A stretch of 64,000 nt of DNA from Fallopia convolvulus. Taxonomy: Eukaryota; Streptophyta; Magnoliopsida; Caryophyllales; Polygonaceae. Position numbers and translations under genes: made by a program. The DNA lies in contig OZ024724.1 in the NCBI GenBank assembly GCA_964016875.1, forward strand, positions 14,178,501 to 14,242,500. Direction: 5' to 3'. The notes under the pieces were generated by a model, which was not told the DNA's origin, searched no databases, and saw only the letters and a list, made by a program, of their open reading frames with translations. Below, in pieces: positions 22,720 to 35,297 of this stretch; position 1 is the stretch's first letter; every line of letters begins with the position of its first letter.

Positions 22720-23310
22720 TTGAAAAATTGAGTGAGGTCGTTAATCATGATGACCTCGAAAAAATTTCTAAAATTATTAACCCCATTAATAAAATTCCGG
22801 ATAGACTGTACTGGCAATCAAGTAAAATGGTTGGTACTCTACCCACTCTTCTATGCAGTGGCTCCACCAATCAAAAGGTGAACCTAAAATTAATCTAGAA
22901 TGGATTAACAAGCTCAACATCCCCTCTAAATGAAGAATTTCCTATGGAAAGTGGCACGAAACGACCTACCAACCAAAACGAGGCTTGTTGTCAACCATAT
23001 TCCGGTACCACAAGGCTGTGGAGCGTGTAACAACCAGGTTGAATACATAAACCATATCTTACTGTCATGCCCCCTTACTAGGGCGACCTTAATTCTGTAA
23101 ACCAAACACTATGTTGGATTGTCGACCAAGTATCTCCGGACGACAAAAACCCACACCGGGTCCTGGAGGAAATTAGGACAATGACAACAAAAGAGGAAAT
23201 GGAACTCCCCACTAACACCTGGTGGAGCCTATGGTTCTTTAGAAATAAGAGAGTCTTTGACAACAACAGAACAAACTTGAATAATGCCGATAACCTAAGC
23301 GAGTTTACTC
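22720..23310 (+). pseudogene. LINE ORF2 C-terminal fragment with zinc-binding domain
   Basis: In the + direction the frames read KIPDRLYWQSSKMVG, then NFLWKVARNDLPTKTRLVV, CGACNNQVEYINHILLSCP and WWSLWFFRNKRVFDNNR. These are the conserved order of the zinc-binding domain that follows reverse transcriptase in plant LINEs (zf-RVT). Several frameshifts and a TAA near 23097 break it. It has no start, RT core or visible tail. It abuts the Ty3 RT fragment in opposite orientation at about 23310. Confidence 0.7.
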
Positions 23311-23833
23311 GAAACCCTAGCGAGGTCTTCCAGATGGGCTTCTGATGTCTTGCTTCACACCAAGATGTCGTCAACATAATTCGACACGTTTCTTCCCAGA
23401 TGGTTTTTGAATATGCGATCCACGAGCCGCTGAAAGGTGGCACCCACGTTTTTTAGACCGAAGGGCATGACCTTATAACAGAAGGTTCCGCGATGTATGA
23501 TGAAGGTTGTTTCCTCCTCATCCTGAGGGTCCATCAAGACTTGATTATACCTCGAATACGCATCGAGGAAGCTCAGGACCTCGTGCCCTGCAGTGGAATC
23601 GACCAACTCATCGATCGATGGTAGGGGGTAGCTGTCCTTAGGGCAGGCTTTGTTGAGATCTTTGAAGTCGACGTACATATGCCATATTCCGTTGGCCTTT
23701 TTGACCAACACAACGTTCGACAACCACTTGGGGTACTGTACTTCGCGGACAAACCCCGCGGCCAACAACTTCCCTACCTCCGCATTTGCGGCGCTTGCCC
23801 TTTCCTTATTTATCTTCCTTCTTCTTTTTTTAG
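23311..23833 (-). pseudogene. Ty3/gypsy reverse transcriptase fragment (outer element)
   Basis: Reading down from 23833: INKERASAANAEV, LLAAGFVREVQYPKWL, VVLVKKANGIWHMYVDFKDL, SFLDAYSRYNQVLM, YKVMPFGLKNVGATFQ and YVDDILV, the standard Ty3/gypsy RT boxes with all three catalytic Asp residues. A TGA follows YVDDILV directly, and homology stops near 23311. The upstream part of the RT lies at 34460-34500, separated by LINE insertions. RNase H and integrase of this element are not in the window. Confidence 0.9.
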
Positions 23834-24057
23834 GTGTAAGGTAAATTCGGATAAATGTGTGAAATATGAACCTCCAAGGAGGTTGGTACACGCGAGAAAG
23901 TCATATCGGGGCATACATGGAGAAGCACGTAAGCTTTCCATACTATGGCTAAACTAAGCAATAAGGGTGAGCACGTAGGCTCCCAAACTAAGCAACAACA
24001 TCAAATTCATAAAACATAACATTTAGAACCATTACAACACCTTCGGATTTGATCAAA

Positions 24058-25560
24058 CTAAGGAGGCATCTCGGCGACCCTAGTTGAGCGCCGTGTGATC
24101 CTCCCAGGTGGATCTTCGGGCCACTTAGGCCGTGCCTTAAGGCCAAGGATTGTGCACTTCTTGCTTGGGGTCCTCCTTGTCTTCCCCTTGGTCGGCAACC
24201 ATCCTTGTTCATCTTGAGGTTCTTCTTCGGTGGCGCACTCCTCATCCTCGGCACTCTTGGCCACACTTTCATCCTCTTCTTCCTTCTCTTCTACAACACT
24301 TGTATCATCCTTGCTTGAGGACTTAAGTGTGTTGGCCTCGCTCTCCCTTTCTTGTGTCATTGAGGCTCCACTTTCCGAGTGCTCATGCACCTTCTCCAAG
24401 GCCTTGTTGGCATTCTTTCCCTTGGTCGTGTCCTTGTTGGCCGCCAAGATGACTTGTGGTGGCACGAAGGATTTCTCGATTGGGCCATTGGAAGGGCCCT
24501 TTACCTTCTCTACATTTGCCTCCAAGGCCACTACATGCTCGGTTGGTTGTTCTTTGTTTGTCTCATCTTTCCTCGGAATTTTGGAGATTCTTTTAGCCTT
24601 CACCCTCACGACCTCTTTTTTATCCTTGAAAGTGCACTCTTGACCATCGTGGACAAAGGAACAACACCCCTTGCAATACTGGGGATCATTCTCAAGAAGG
24701 TAGGTGCACTCAAGGGACACCCCATCATCAAAATCAAGGCTACATTCTCGAACCACATCATGAGCAAAATTTATCTCAATAAGGACCCAAGCATACGCAC
24801 CTCCTTTCCTCCATCCGTGATGCGATCCATGTACAAAGGCTTGCCAACTTGTGAAACAACTCGGCCAAGCACCTCTGACGTCCAATACTCACTCGAGAGC
24901 CCATATATGCGCACCCATAGTGGAATTATGGCAACTTTCTTGCCGTTGAACGCAAATATGTCCGAGATGTGCTTGAGGAGGAGTGGCTTCCCATGGATGA
25001 AGTATGGGCCACCCTGGAGCACCTTTTATTGGTCCTCTTCGGACACAAATTTGAAGATCATCCACCCTTCTTTTTCTCGGTATCTAGCCCTCATGCCCTA
25101 TGATTTGATCACCTCTATAATCAAGAAGTGCCCGGGGTGGTAGCCAACGTATTGGCCAAGGAGAGACCAACGCCAAACAACTTGCTTTGAGAGCCCTTCG
25201 GAGCATTTGATAGCCACTCAATTGGAGGTTGGTCGTGTGTAGGTGAGTTTCCCTCCAAGACCGGCATTCATGAACGATTTCTTTGGATTATTTGGCCAAG
25301 CGTTTGGCCGAAAGCCATTGGAGCCGACACACGCTTTGGTGGTGCCATGGTTGACTAGGGCGGCCGCATTGGATTTTGGTGTCAAGGCACTCGTGCTAAT
25401 ATGCTCTTTGGATGCGTCGGGCAAAGGGGTGGGATGGCTTTGGCGCGCCATGGATTGGATCGGACACCACTTTTGGTTGGGCGCTTGGCCATTGGGCGCG
25501 TCTTTATTGAGGGGGGCGTTTGGCGCATGCCAATTCCGATGCCAAGGCGTGGACGTGGCC
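24058..25560 (-). pseudogene. LINE ORF1, C-terminal half with DUF4283-like and zinc-knuckle region
   Basis: Reading down from 25560, a Pro/Asn-rich segment is followed at 25022-24771 by GGPYFIHGKPLLLKHIS, VAIIPLWVRIYGLSSEYW and GKPLYMDRIT, the order seen in DUF4283 of plant LINE ORF1. Next come LENDPQYCKGCCSFVHDG (a degenerate knuckle) and a long acidic, Lys-rich tail with EEKEEEDES. Frameshifts separate the segments near 25030-25200 and 24800. ORF1 normally binds the LINE RNA. The other half lies beyond the CACTA insertion at 32065. Confidence 0.75.
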
Positions 25561-25570
25561 CACTTCAAAA

Positions 25571-26090
25571 AAAAGCGAAATTAGCGACCATATTTATGGT
25601 CGCTAAATGCAAAATATGGTCGCTAAAAATGGTCGATAAAAGGCCGGTCGCTAACCATGTGGCGACCATATGGTCGCTAATTTTAGCGACCACGCGACCA
25701 TATGGTCGCTAATGTTAGCGACCATATGGTCGCTAGTTAGCGACCATGGTCGCTGGTGGTCGCCCCCATGCGGCGACCAGTTTGGCGACCACAACGACCA
25801 TATGGTCGCTGCTTTTAGCTACCACTTGGTCGCTAATGTTAGCGACCATATGGTCGCTGCTTTTAGCTACCACTTGGTCGCTAATGTTGGCGACCATATT
25901 GTCGCTGGTTTTAGCTACCACTTGGTCGCTATGGTTGGCGACCATATGGTCGCTGGTTTAGCGACCACGTGGTCGTCGATTTTAGCGACCATATGGAGTC
26001 TAATTAGAGACCATATGGTCGCTAAAAGCACCAAATAAACAGCACGGTCATGTGTTAAATTAGCGACCAAATGGTCGCTAATTGTTTTTA
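25571..26090. repeat. CACTA left subterminal array of a palindromic motif
   Basis: More than a dozen copies of tagcgaccatatggtcgcta or close variants, often overlapping head to tail. The motif is its own reverse complement. Subterminal repeats are the known binding sites of the CACTA TNPA protein. Confidence 0.9.
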
Positions 26091-26275
26091 ATTTAAAAAA
26101 AAATAATTACGAAATATTATAAATAATTACGAATTAATATAAATAGTTAATATTTAATGTTTCATTAATTACTAGAAATTCATTAATTTCCATAAATTTC
26201 AATAATTTACATACATAAATTCATTAATTTACATAAATTCAAATAATTTACAATAACATATTAAACTACGCTAAT

Positions 26276-28223
<1,948 letters not shown>

Positions 28224-28229
28224 AATAAC

Positions 28230-28800
28230 ACAACTACAAAACAAACAATTCAATACAAATTCATTTTTCCCAACATTTGCACAACAACAATCAATTTCAT
28301 TCAAACTTGACAAATCAACAATCAACTTGTTCTAATTCATTCAAACTCTATCAATTTCATATTTCTCTATCTCAATCAATTTTTCTCAACATTTCAACAA
28401 CAACAATCAATTTAATCCAATTTTTTTTCCAAATCAAACTCTATCTCAACCAATCAAATTTTGCTCAATCAATTTCTAAAACAACAACAACAACTAACCA
28501 ATAACAACAATAAGCTACAACAACAATTTCTCAATTATATTTTCTCAAATTCAACAACAACAACAACTAAACCATACCAATTTCTCAAATTTCACAAATT
28601 TCTCAAATTTCAACTAAACAATCTCAAATTCAATTTCACAAATTTCTCAATCAATCAAATTTTCTCTATCAATTTCTCAATTTTTTTTAAATTTCTCAAA
28701 CAACAACAACTAAACAATAACCCCTAAACAATACCAATTTCTCAAATTTTCTCAATCAATTTCTAAAATTTTCTCATTCAATTTCTCAATCAATTTCACC
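28230..28800. other. low-complexity A/C/T-rich spacer, G-poor
   Basis: Between the two CACTA genes. Words such as tctcaatcaattt, caacaacaaca and aatttctcaaa recur, and guanine is almost absent from the + strand. It takes the place where a full TNPD gene would continue (see the truncated C-terminus). No coding signal. Confidence 0.6.
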
Positions 28801-31005
28801 CTAAACAAAAACCCATACTTTGTCATCAAGAAATGGACGAAAAGCAACAGGCATCAACCTTTGCATGAACACATGACAATCATGACTCTTCATCCCAAAG
28901 AGCCTAAGCTTGTGCAAGTCAATGCAGCGGCTCAAGTTGGAGACGTAGCCATCCGGGAATTTTACGGATCTCAACCAATCTAGAAGCACTTGTTTTTCAT
29001 GACGATCTAGTGCATAGCAAGCCTTTGGGTACCTATTGTCCTCCTCATCAGGTTCCAACTCCGGACGCTTGCACAATTCCTTCATATCCTTTCTAGCCGA
29101 CCACTTGTCTTTCGACTTCCCCGGAACATCGAGAATGGTAAAGAAAATATTATCGAAGACATTTTTCTCAATGTGCATGACATCTAAATTATGTCTTACC
29201 AGCAGACTAGGCCAATAAGGTAGGTCCCAGAAAATGCTTTTCTTCTTCCAACCCGAACCTTTACTGACCGCGACATTGTGCTCCTCAGCTCCCACTTCAG
29301 TTATCTTCATCAAGCCCATATTGTTTATCTGGTCTAATATCTCGTATCCATCACGAAGTACCGGGGGACCACGACGCTCCCGTCTACCTTTCTTGAAATC
29401 AGTCTTGTTGTTTCGGAAGCGATGATCAGGTTCTGTAAACCTCCTGTGACAATCGAACCAACACATTTTGTGTCCATGTGTTAGATAAAATGCATTGGTG
29501 TCCTCCATACAATAAGGACATGCGTATTTCCCAGAAGTGCTCCAGCCTACACAAACATATATTTTATATCACACATTAATTAAAGTTCACAAATCATATA
29601 TATGCATTATTATTATATATAATAGTCTCAAATTAATTAGCACATGTAAAATTAACAACATACCAGACAACATCGAATATGCGGGGAAGTCACTAATAGT
29701 CCATATAACAGCTACACGCAACACAAAATTCTGCTTCCTCCAAGAATCATATGTGCACACCCCATTAAGCCACAGATCCTTCAGCTCGGCTATCAACGGC
29801 TGCAAGTAGACATCCAACTTCTGCTTCGGGCTCTTCGGTCCAGGTACAATAACCGTCAAAAACATAACCTCTTCTCGCATACACATCGACGGCGGAAGGT
29901 TGTAGGGTGTTAGAATCACAGGCCAACATGAGTACTGGCGCCCGGACGCCCCGAACGGATTGAAACCGTCCGTGCACAAGCCTAGTCTTACATTTCGTGT
30001 TTCTGATGCAAAATCTGGCCACATAGCATTGAAGTGCCTCCATGCCTCTGCATCTGAAGGATGTCTCATCACCCCATCTTGTGCGTGCTCTGCATGCCAT
30101 CTCATGTGTTCGGTAGTCACCACAGATGCGTACAACCTCTGCAACCGTGGAGTTATTGGCAAGTAAAACATACGAGAATAGGGAATGAGCTTTGTCTTGC
30201 CTTGCTTCCATCTAGTATAGTCACATATCTTGCATGCCGCGTATTCTGCATCTGCACCCCAATATATCATGCAAGAGTTTGGACAACAATCAATCATCTC
30301 GTAAGGAAGACCAAGACCCTCAACCAAATTTTTCGTGTCGTAAAACGTGGCTGGTAATGTCGTCTCCGGGTGAGAAACGCGTCCGCAAAAATCCGAGATC
30401 ATGTCATATCCGCGCTCCATCATCCTCAGCTTAGACTTTATGTTCAGTAGCTCAGTCGCAGCCTCCAATTGCGTCATATCACATCCAGGCCACAAAGGCC
30501 TATTTGCGGCCGACAACATGTCGTACATACGTTGTGCATCGGGATTAGGCGCTTCATTATAATATTGCTCCCTTTGCTCATGGCTTATATCCGCATTCTG
30601 CACGGGATCATCAACAGTGTAATCACTTCGGCCATAATTAAAACCATCATACACCATCTGTTCCATTCGATTATCATTGCCAACATTTAATGGTGGTGCT
30701 GGATCGGAACTGCTACAACCTTCATGTTGTCTAGACTCGGCCAACAATGCAGCGAACCTTTCATCTGTCTCCCCGTGCGAAACCCAATGGTAATAGTTCG
30801 GAACAAAACCTTCCTTAACAAGGTGATAATGCACATCATCCACAGATTTCATTTTCTTATTCTTGCACCTACGATACGGACACCTTAATTCGGATGGGTT
30901 ATAGGAAGACATAGATTTGCAGAAATCCAGAAATTGCTTTACGCCAGCTAAAAACTCGTCGTTCAAAAAACCATTTATATTACGCACATACATCCACTCA
31001 CGCAT
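28801..31005 (-). CDS. CACTA TNPD-type transposase, C-terminally short
   Basis: Exons 31005-29664 and 29546-28801, intron with GT..AG, 695 residues. Domains in order: an N-terminal transposase-associated region (FLNDEFLAGVKQFLDFCKS, CPYRRCKN, HLVKEGFVPNYYHWVSHGE, about residues 1-80), then the Transposase_21 core (YDMISDFCGRVSHPETTLPA, CPNSCMIYWGADAEYAACKICDYTRWKQ, MRWHAEHAQDGVMRHPSDAEAW, LCTDGFNPFG, LTPYNLPPSMCMREEVMFLTVIVPGPKSPK) and, after the intron, KYACPYCMEDTNAFYL, DLPYWPSLLVRHNLDVMHIEKNVFDNI and HDCHVFMQRLMPVAFRPFL. It cuts and joins transposon ends in the nucleus. The frame ends soon after PVAFRPFL, whereas family members usually continue for several hundred residues (DUF4218 and beyond). 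It is therefore probably truncated, although the upstream frame is intact. Confidence 0.85.
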
Positions 31006-31057
31006 TTTTTCCTTCCTGCATTTCAAAATAAGAGTACAATTAAATTAATTCAACTAC

Positions 31058-32050
31058 ATTTAGCGACCATATGGTCTCTAATTAGCGACCATATGGTCTC
31101 TAATTAGCGACCATATGGTCGCTGATACGCTTTTAGCGACCATATGGACGCTAATTAGCGACCATATGGTCGCCATCTTCAGAACAGTAGAATAGCATTC
31201 CCAACATAACCAATTGCTATTTGCGGTAAAATTCTGTAACACAATCTCTTATAAATATATAAACGAAAGCTTTCTACCTTCAATATCTTTCTAAAACAAT
31301 ATAATGACGGAATGAAAAATTCGGAATAAGATTTAAATACATACCTTTAGTGAGGATGTCGGTAAAATTTGACGTAATTTCTTCCTACAATCAATTCACA
31401 GTTGTGGTTGATTTTTTTCTCTTTTCTGAATATTTTGGAAGAGAGCGGAATGAGAGTGAAGTTGTGTTGAAGCGGAACGAGAGTGCATTTTTTTGTGGAA
31501 TGAGAATGCAATACATGCTGAAATGGCGAGAATTTTACCAATTACGGTTTTTCGCGACCATATGGTCGCTAAAAACGCGGGCTATTACCCGCCAAAATAG
31601 ATGTGAAGCGCCAAAACATCTGACCAAGTCTGCGACCAAGTGGTCGCAAACATCCGCTACCATATGGTCGCAGATATGTTTTCTTGTTGTTGCGACCATA
31701 TGGTCGCGGATGTTTGCGATCATATGGTCGCTAAAACTGTAGCGACCATATGGTCGCAGACATTTGCGACCATATGGTCGCCAATATGTCTTCTTGTTTT
31801 GGCGACCATATGGTCGCTAATATCCGCGACCATATGGTCGCTAAATGCTGGCGGGAATTCTTCCCGCGCACCTTTTGCGACTATAAAAGCCTAGCGATTA
31901 CATGGTCGCTAAAGTTAGCGACCATATGGTCGCTAATTTGTTTTTATTTTTTTTCCCGTTTTGACGCCAGATTTGTGACCATTGGCGTCCATATGGTCGC
32001 AAATTAGCGACCATATTTCGTGGTCGCTAAAATATGGTCGCTAAATCTGC
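31058..32050. repeat. CACTA right subterminal array of the palindromic motif
   Basis: Over twenty copies of gcgaccatatggtcgc with variable spacers extend across about 1 kb upstream of the transposase gene. Variants such as gaccatatggtctc and gcgatcatatggtcgc occur. The array is about twice as long as its left counterpart and probably includes the promoter of the transposase gene. Confidence 0.9.
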
Positions 32051-32064
32051 AGAATGGTGTAGTG

Positions 32065-33245
32065 GCCATTTGGCGGGGAAAAGGGGTTAGGCGCGCCTTT
32101 GGTGGATGGGTTTTGGGTGGTGTTGGCGAGGGGTGGAGGCGCGCTTTCGTTGGAAGGATTTTGGTGGGTGGCATGATGTGGCGCATCTTTGGTTTGAATT
32201 TGTGGGGCCGATGGTGAAGTGGCATGGTGAGTTGCTGAGGATGGCAAGGGTGGGACCACCTCTTTGTTGGAAGACAAGGTGGAAAGGGATGTGTTAGGGT
32301 AGGGTTTTGGCTTGAAAGGACATTTGGGGGCTTAAAAGACACATGTGAACGGTCTAGAGAAACATTACTCGGAATGGTGGTGACAAGCTCTTCTTCTTCC
32401 AAAAGATGCATGTTTGACTTTGCCTCTTTTGGCTTGCTTCCATTTCCATCTTCCAAAGCACACTAGACATGTGATTCTTCCATGGAACTTTGAATAACAT
32501 GTGACCCCTTGGTCAAAGAGTGGTGGCCGACCAAGCTAAGCTCCGGCGGTGGTGCCGCCTCGGCCGACGGTGGTGGGGCGGTGGCGGTGCTTTCTTCTTC
32601 CTTTTCCAAGCTTGTTTTTTGGCTCGTCTTTGGGTTTGCACCAGCCTTGGGCCTTTCCTCTTCAAGCACCTTCACGAAGGCCGATTTAATGGAGGTGTTG
32701 GTGTGCTTCGGCGGTGGCGCCTTCTTCACCGGTGGCGTTTTGGCTTGGGAGCGCCGGATATTGCCCAAAGTAGTCATCAAACTCATCATCTTCATCGGAC
32801 AACATGTTTCTTGAGAGGGTTTCTATCTCTTCATTTTCTACATCATTCTCTCCATCTTCAAGAGCTTTTTCCCCCATCAAAGCTTCATACTTGAGCTCAT
32901 TTGCCATGAATTCCTCCTTGTTGCACCTATGGATGGCTTTGCATTCTTCCATTTGCTCCTCCTCGAATGCATCTTCACTATCTTATAGAGCTTCATGTTC
33001 CTCTCATTTTCCATGATTAGATTCACGAGCTCTCCAATGGTGGTGACATTCCGGTTGGTGCTCTTGTTGGCTTGAGCTTTTCCATCTTGACCTTCTCCAT
33101 GGGTTGAAGCCATAGTCGACTTTCCCTTGAGCTTTCTTGTCTCCTCCTTGCTAGGTGGTGAAGGAGAGTCTTTCTTCTTCTTTTCCATGGCCAAAATCTT
33201 GGCCAAGGACAGGGCCAAAGGACGGCGGTGCTCGGTGGCCACCAC
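32065..33245 (-). pseudogene. LINE ORF1, N-terminal half
   Basis: Pieces in three frames, reading down from 33245: a start MVVATEHRRPLALSLAKILA, a Lys/Ser/Pro-rich region (KKKDSPSPPSKEETRKLKGK), VTTIGELVNLIMENERNMKL, an acidic segment EDDEFDDYFGQYPALPS, and Pro/Ala-rich linkers. ORF1 proteins of plant LINEs have such disordered charged leaders before DUF4283. Frameshifts near 32950, 32790 and 32460 break it. It connects to 24058-25560 once the CACTA element is removed, the join point being the GCC target site. Confidence 0.6.
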
Positions 33246-33559
33246 CACTGGTGTGGGTGAGTGGGGGCGGACAAAAGCTTGGAGAGAGAGGGGAGGGAGA
33301 GAGAGGGCGAGAAGTGGGCTTGTGTGTGCTTAAATCTGGCGAACCCAAGGACCACCAGTTGGCTTCGTCACGACGGCGGCTCGTGAGGATGCCCACCAAA
33401 AACTTTGGGCGAGGCTCACGTGAGGTGAGCCCTCGCCGGAGCAAGAGAACCGGTGGAGGGGAAGAGTGGGTGGCCGGTTGGAATCCTAGAGAGAAGGGAG
33501 AGTTTCTCTCTCAAGGAAGGAAGCACTGAGAGATCTTTCTTACTGTCATCTTTCTTCTT

Positions 33560-34441
33560 CTTCTTTTTTTGTTGTAAAGGTAAATTCGATTAAAAAATGA
33601 CCCTACTAGGAGGGTGAAATAAACAATACACATGTAAAGCTTAATGGATAAGCACGCAGGCCCTCCAAACAAGAAACACACCAGCGTACATGGATAAGCA
33701 TGCAAGCCTCCCATACTACACTAAAGTAAACAATTACAATTTCTCGACCTTAGACAAAGGAAACAAGTCATGCAACAATCGAAATACATGTGTAAGTATC
33801 ATACGAACAACCACCTCAGGTGAAATGAGGTTCCTATAAAAAATACATGCATTACTAGCGTGCCAAACGAAATAAACTGTGGCTGATAAAGCAAACACGT
33901 GAGCACGAGCAAGGCAATTGCGGCCACGGGCATGGTGCCGAAGCCAGCGCAAGGCGCGCCTAACCGTAGAAGCAGCGGCGGGAATCAAAAACCTAACTCG
34001 AATCTCCCTTCAAATGGTCTCGGTGTAAGGACAAGCAAAGAAGATATGGTCATGCGTCTCAAGCTCATCACCACACAAACGACAAGCATGATCAACATCA
34101 AGGAATAAGAGTCTTTCATAAGTGGAGAGGCGGCCAAGATTGGCAAGCCACAAAATAAACATGTGCTTGGACGTATTGTGTGGCGCCCAAACCTGCCGAG
34201 TCCAGCGCACCACCGGACGCCGTGGCCGAAGTGCTTCGTAGGCGCGCGCCACCCGAAACCATCCCCCATCACACCAAGAGTCAAGCAAATCAGCAACACC
34301 AAGCTCTCGGCCCTGGAGGTTCACAACCAAGTCCCGATCATCAAGAACAACCTTAATCAAGGGAGAGTCCCTACGATGAGCCACCCAATCAAGCGACTCC
34401 ACCACGCCAAGATAGCGATGATGAACCAACCTAACCCATAA
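33560..34441 (-). mobile_element. 5'-truncated LINE with 18-bp target duplication
   Basis: ACTGTCATCTTTCTTCTT occurs at 33542-33559 and 34442-34459, flanking the element exactly. The left side continues into a T-run (poly-A on the - strand). Only the end of ORF2 and the 3' UTR are present, the usual result of incomplete reverse transcription. The target is RT codons of the outer gypsy element, beside another LINE insertion. Confidence 0.9.
33734..34440 (-). pseudogene. LINE ORF2 C-terminus with zinc-binding domain
   Basis: From 34440 downward: LWVRLVHHRYLG, WAPHNTSKHMFILWLANLGR, LSTYERLLFLDVDHACRLCG and ETHDHIFFACPYTETI, then an in-frame TGA near 34010 and continuation with RWLRHHARGRNCLARAHVF and TVYFVWHASNACIFYRN. 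The Cys-x2-Cys..His..Cys pattern is the zf-RVT domain that follows reverse transcriptase in plant LINEs. The endonuclease and RT are absent because the element is 5'-truncated. Confidence 0.85.
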
Positions 34442-34459
34442 ACTGTCATCTTTCTTCTT

Positions 34460-35297
34460 TGTACCACGGGCCCCATGGCACTGTCGATATTCAAAGAGTG
34501 CTATGCCATGGTCCACGGGACTCTGTGCAGATCGTTTGCAGTCTAAGCAAACACGTCGCGAGATTTGGCTAGCAAAGATTCTAGTAGCCACACCGATTAT
34601 CCGGTGAGACATTCTCCCATGTAGAGTTTCTCTGCCTCGGTGTCGAAAGGAGCGATGATCCTTCGCTCAGACTTCGATTTTTGGACCGCAAATTCATGCA
34701 CCTCGAGATCGGCGCCCTTGGGAGCGTCTACCACGAACACCGGACACCTCTATTTTGCGGAGGTTGCGTAACACGCGTGACCCTTCTGTTGGTTGTCTTT
34801 AATCTCTTCGATGCCTCCTTCCACCAGGAACTTCATTTTTTAAGTGGTAGATGGAGACCACGACCTATAATTTCATCAAGGATACCCTTTCGATGATCGC
34901 GTTGTACATTGATGGCAAATGCACCACGATGAACTCTATCATCTTGGTTCGACGAGGCGAACCTGTCCTAAGCATCATCCACATATCGATGAGGCCTGCG
35001 ATGTCAACTTCCCCGCGTACAACTTTAGAGACGTAGCGGAGATGCCCAAGTGCTCAAATGCGCCATAGTATATGATGTCCACCGAAGACCCCGTGTCCAC
35101 CAAGACTCGCTTCACCATCTTGGAACGAAGCTGGGTATGCACCACCAACGAATCGGTGTGCGGCAAATGCATGCCCTCGGCGTCTTCGGATGTGATGGTT
35201 AGTCCCACGTGGGACTTCAAGGACTGCTCAACACTGAAAACCGATGGCTCGTGATGGCTGGCCAATGAGGGGCCACCCGAGACTGGAGTTGGCCAAT
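34460..35297 (-). pseudogene. Ty3/gypsy protease and start of reverse transcriptase (outer element)
   Basis: Reading down from 35297: PTPVSGGPSLASHHEPS, VGLTITSEDAEGMHLPHTDS and RVLVDTGSSVDIIYYGAFEH, which is the aspartic protease with its Asp-Thr-Gly active site. Then decayed sequence down to HSLNIDSAMGPVVQRRKMT at 34500-34460, the entry of the RT domain, with a TAG just before it. RT resumes at 23833 after two LINE insertions. The distance between protease and RT is about half of normal, suggesting a deletion. The right border is the insertion site of the large LTR element (target CCAAT at 35293-35297). Confidence 0.8.

Noticed and set aside
25670..26038. Several overlapping frames with MVAN/ATIWSL repeats
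   Set aside because: All come from the palindromic CACTA motif read in different frames and strands.
28461..28727. Asn/Gln/Phe-rich frame in the G-poor spacer
   Set aside because: Low-complexity translation with no family resemblance.
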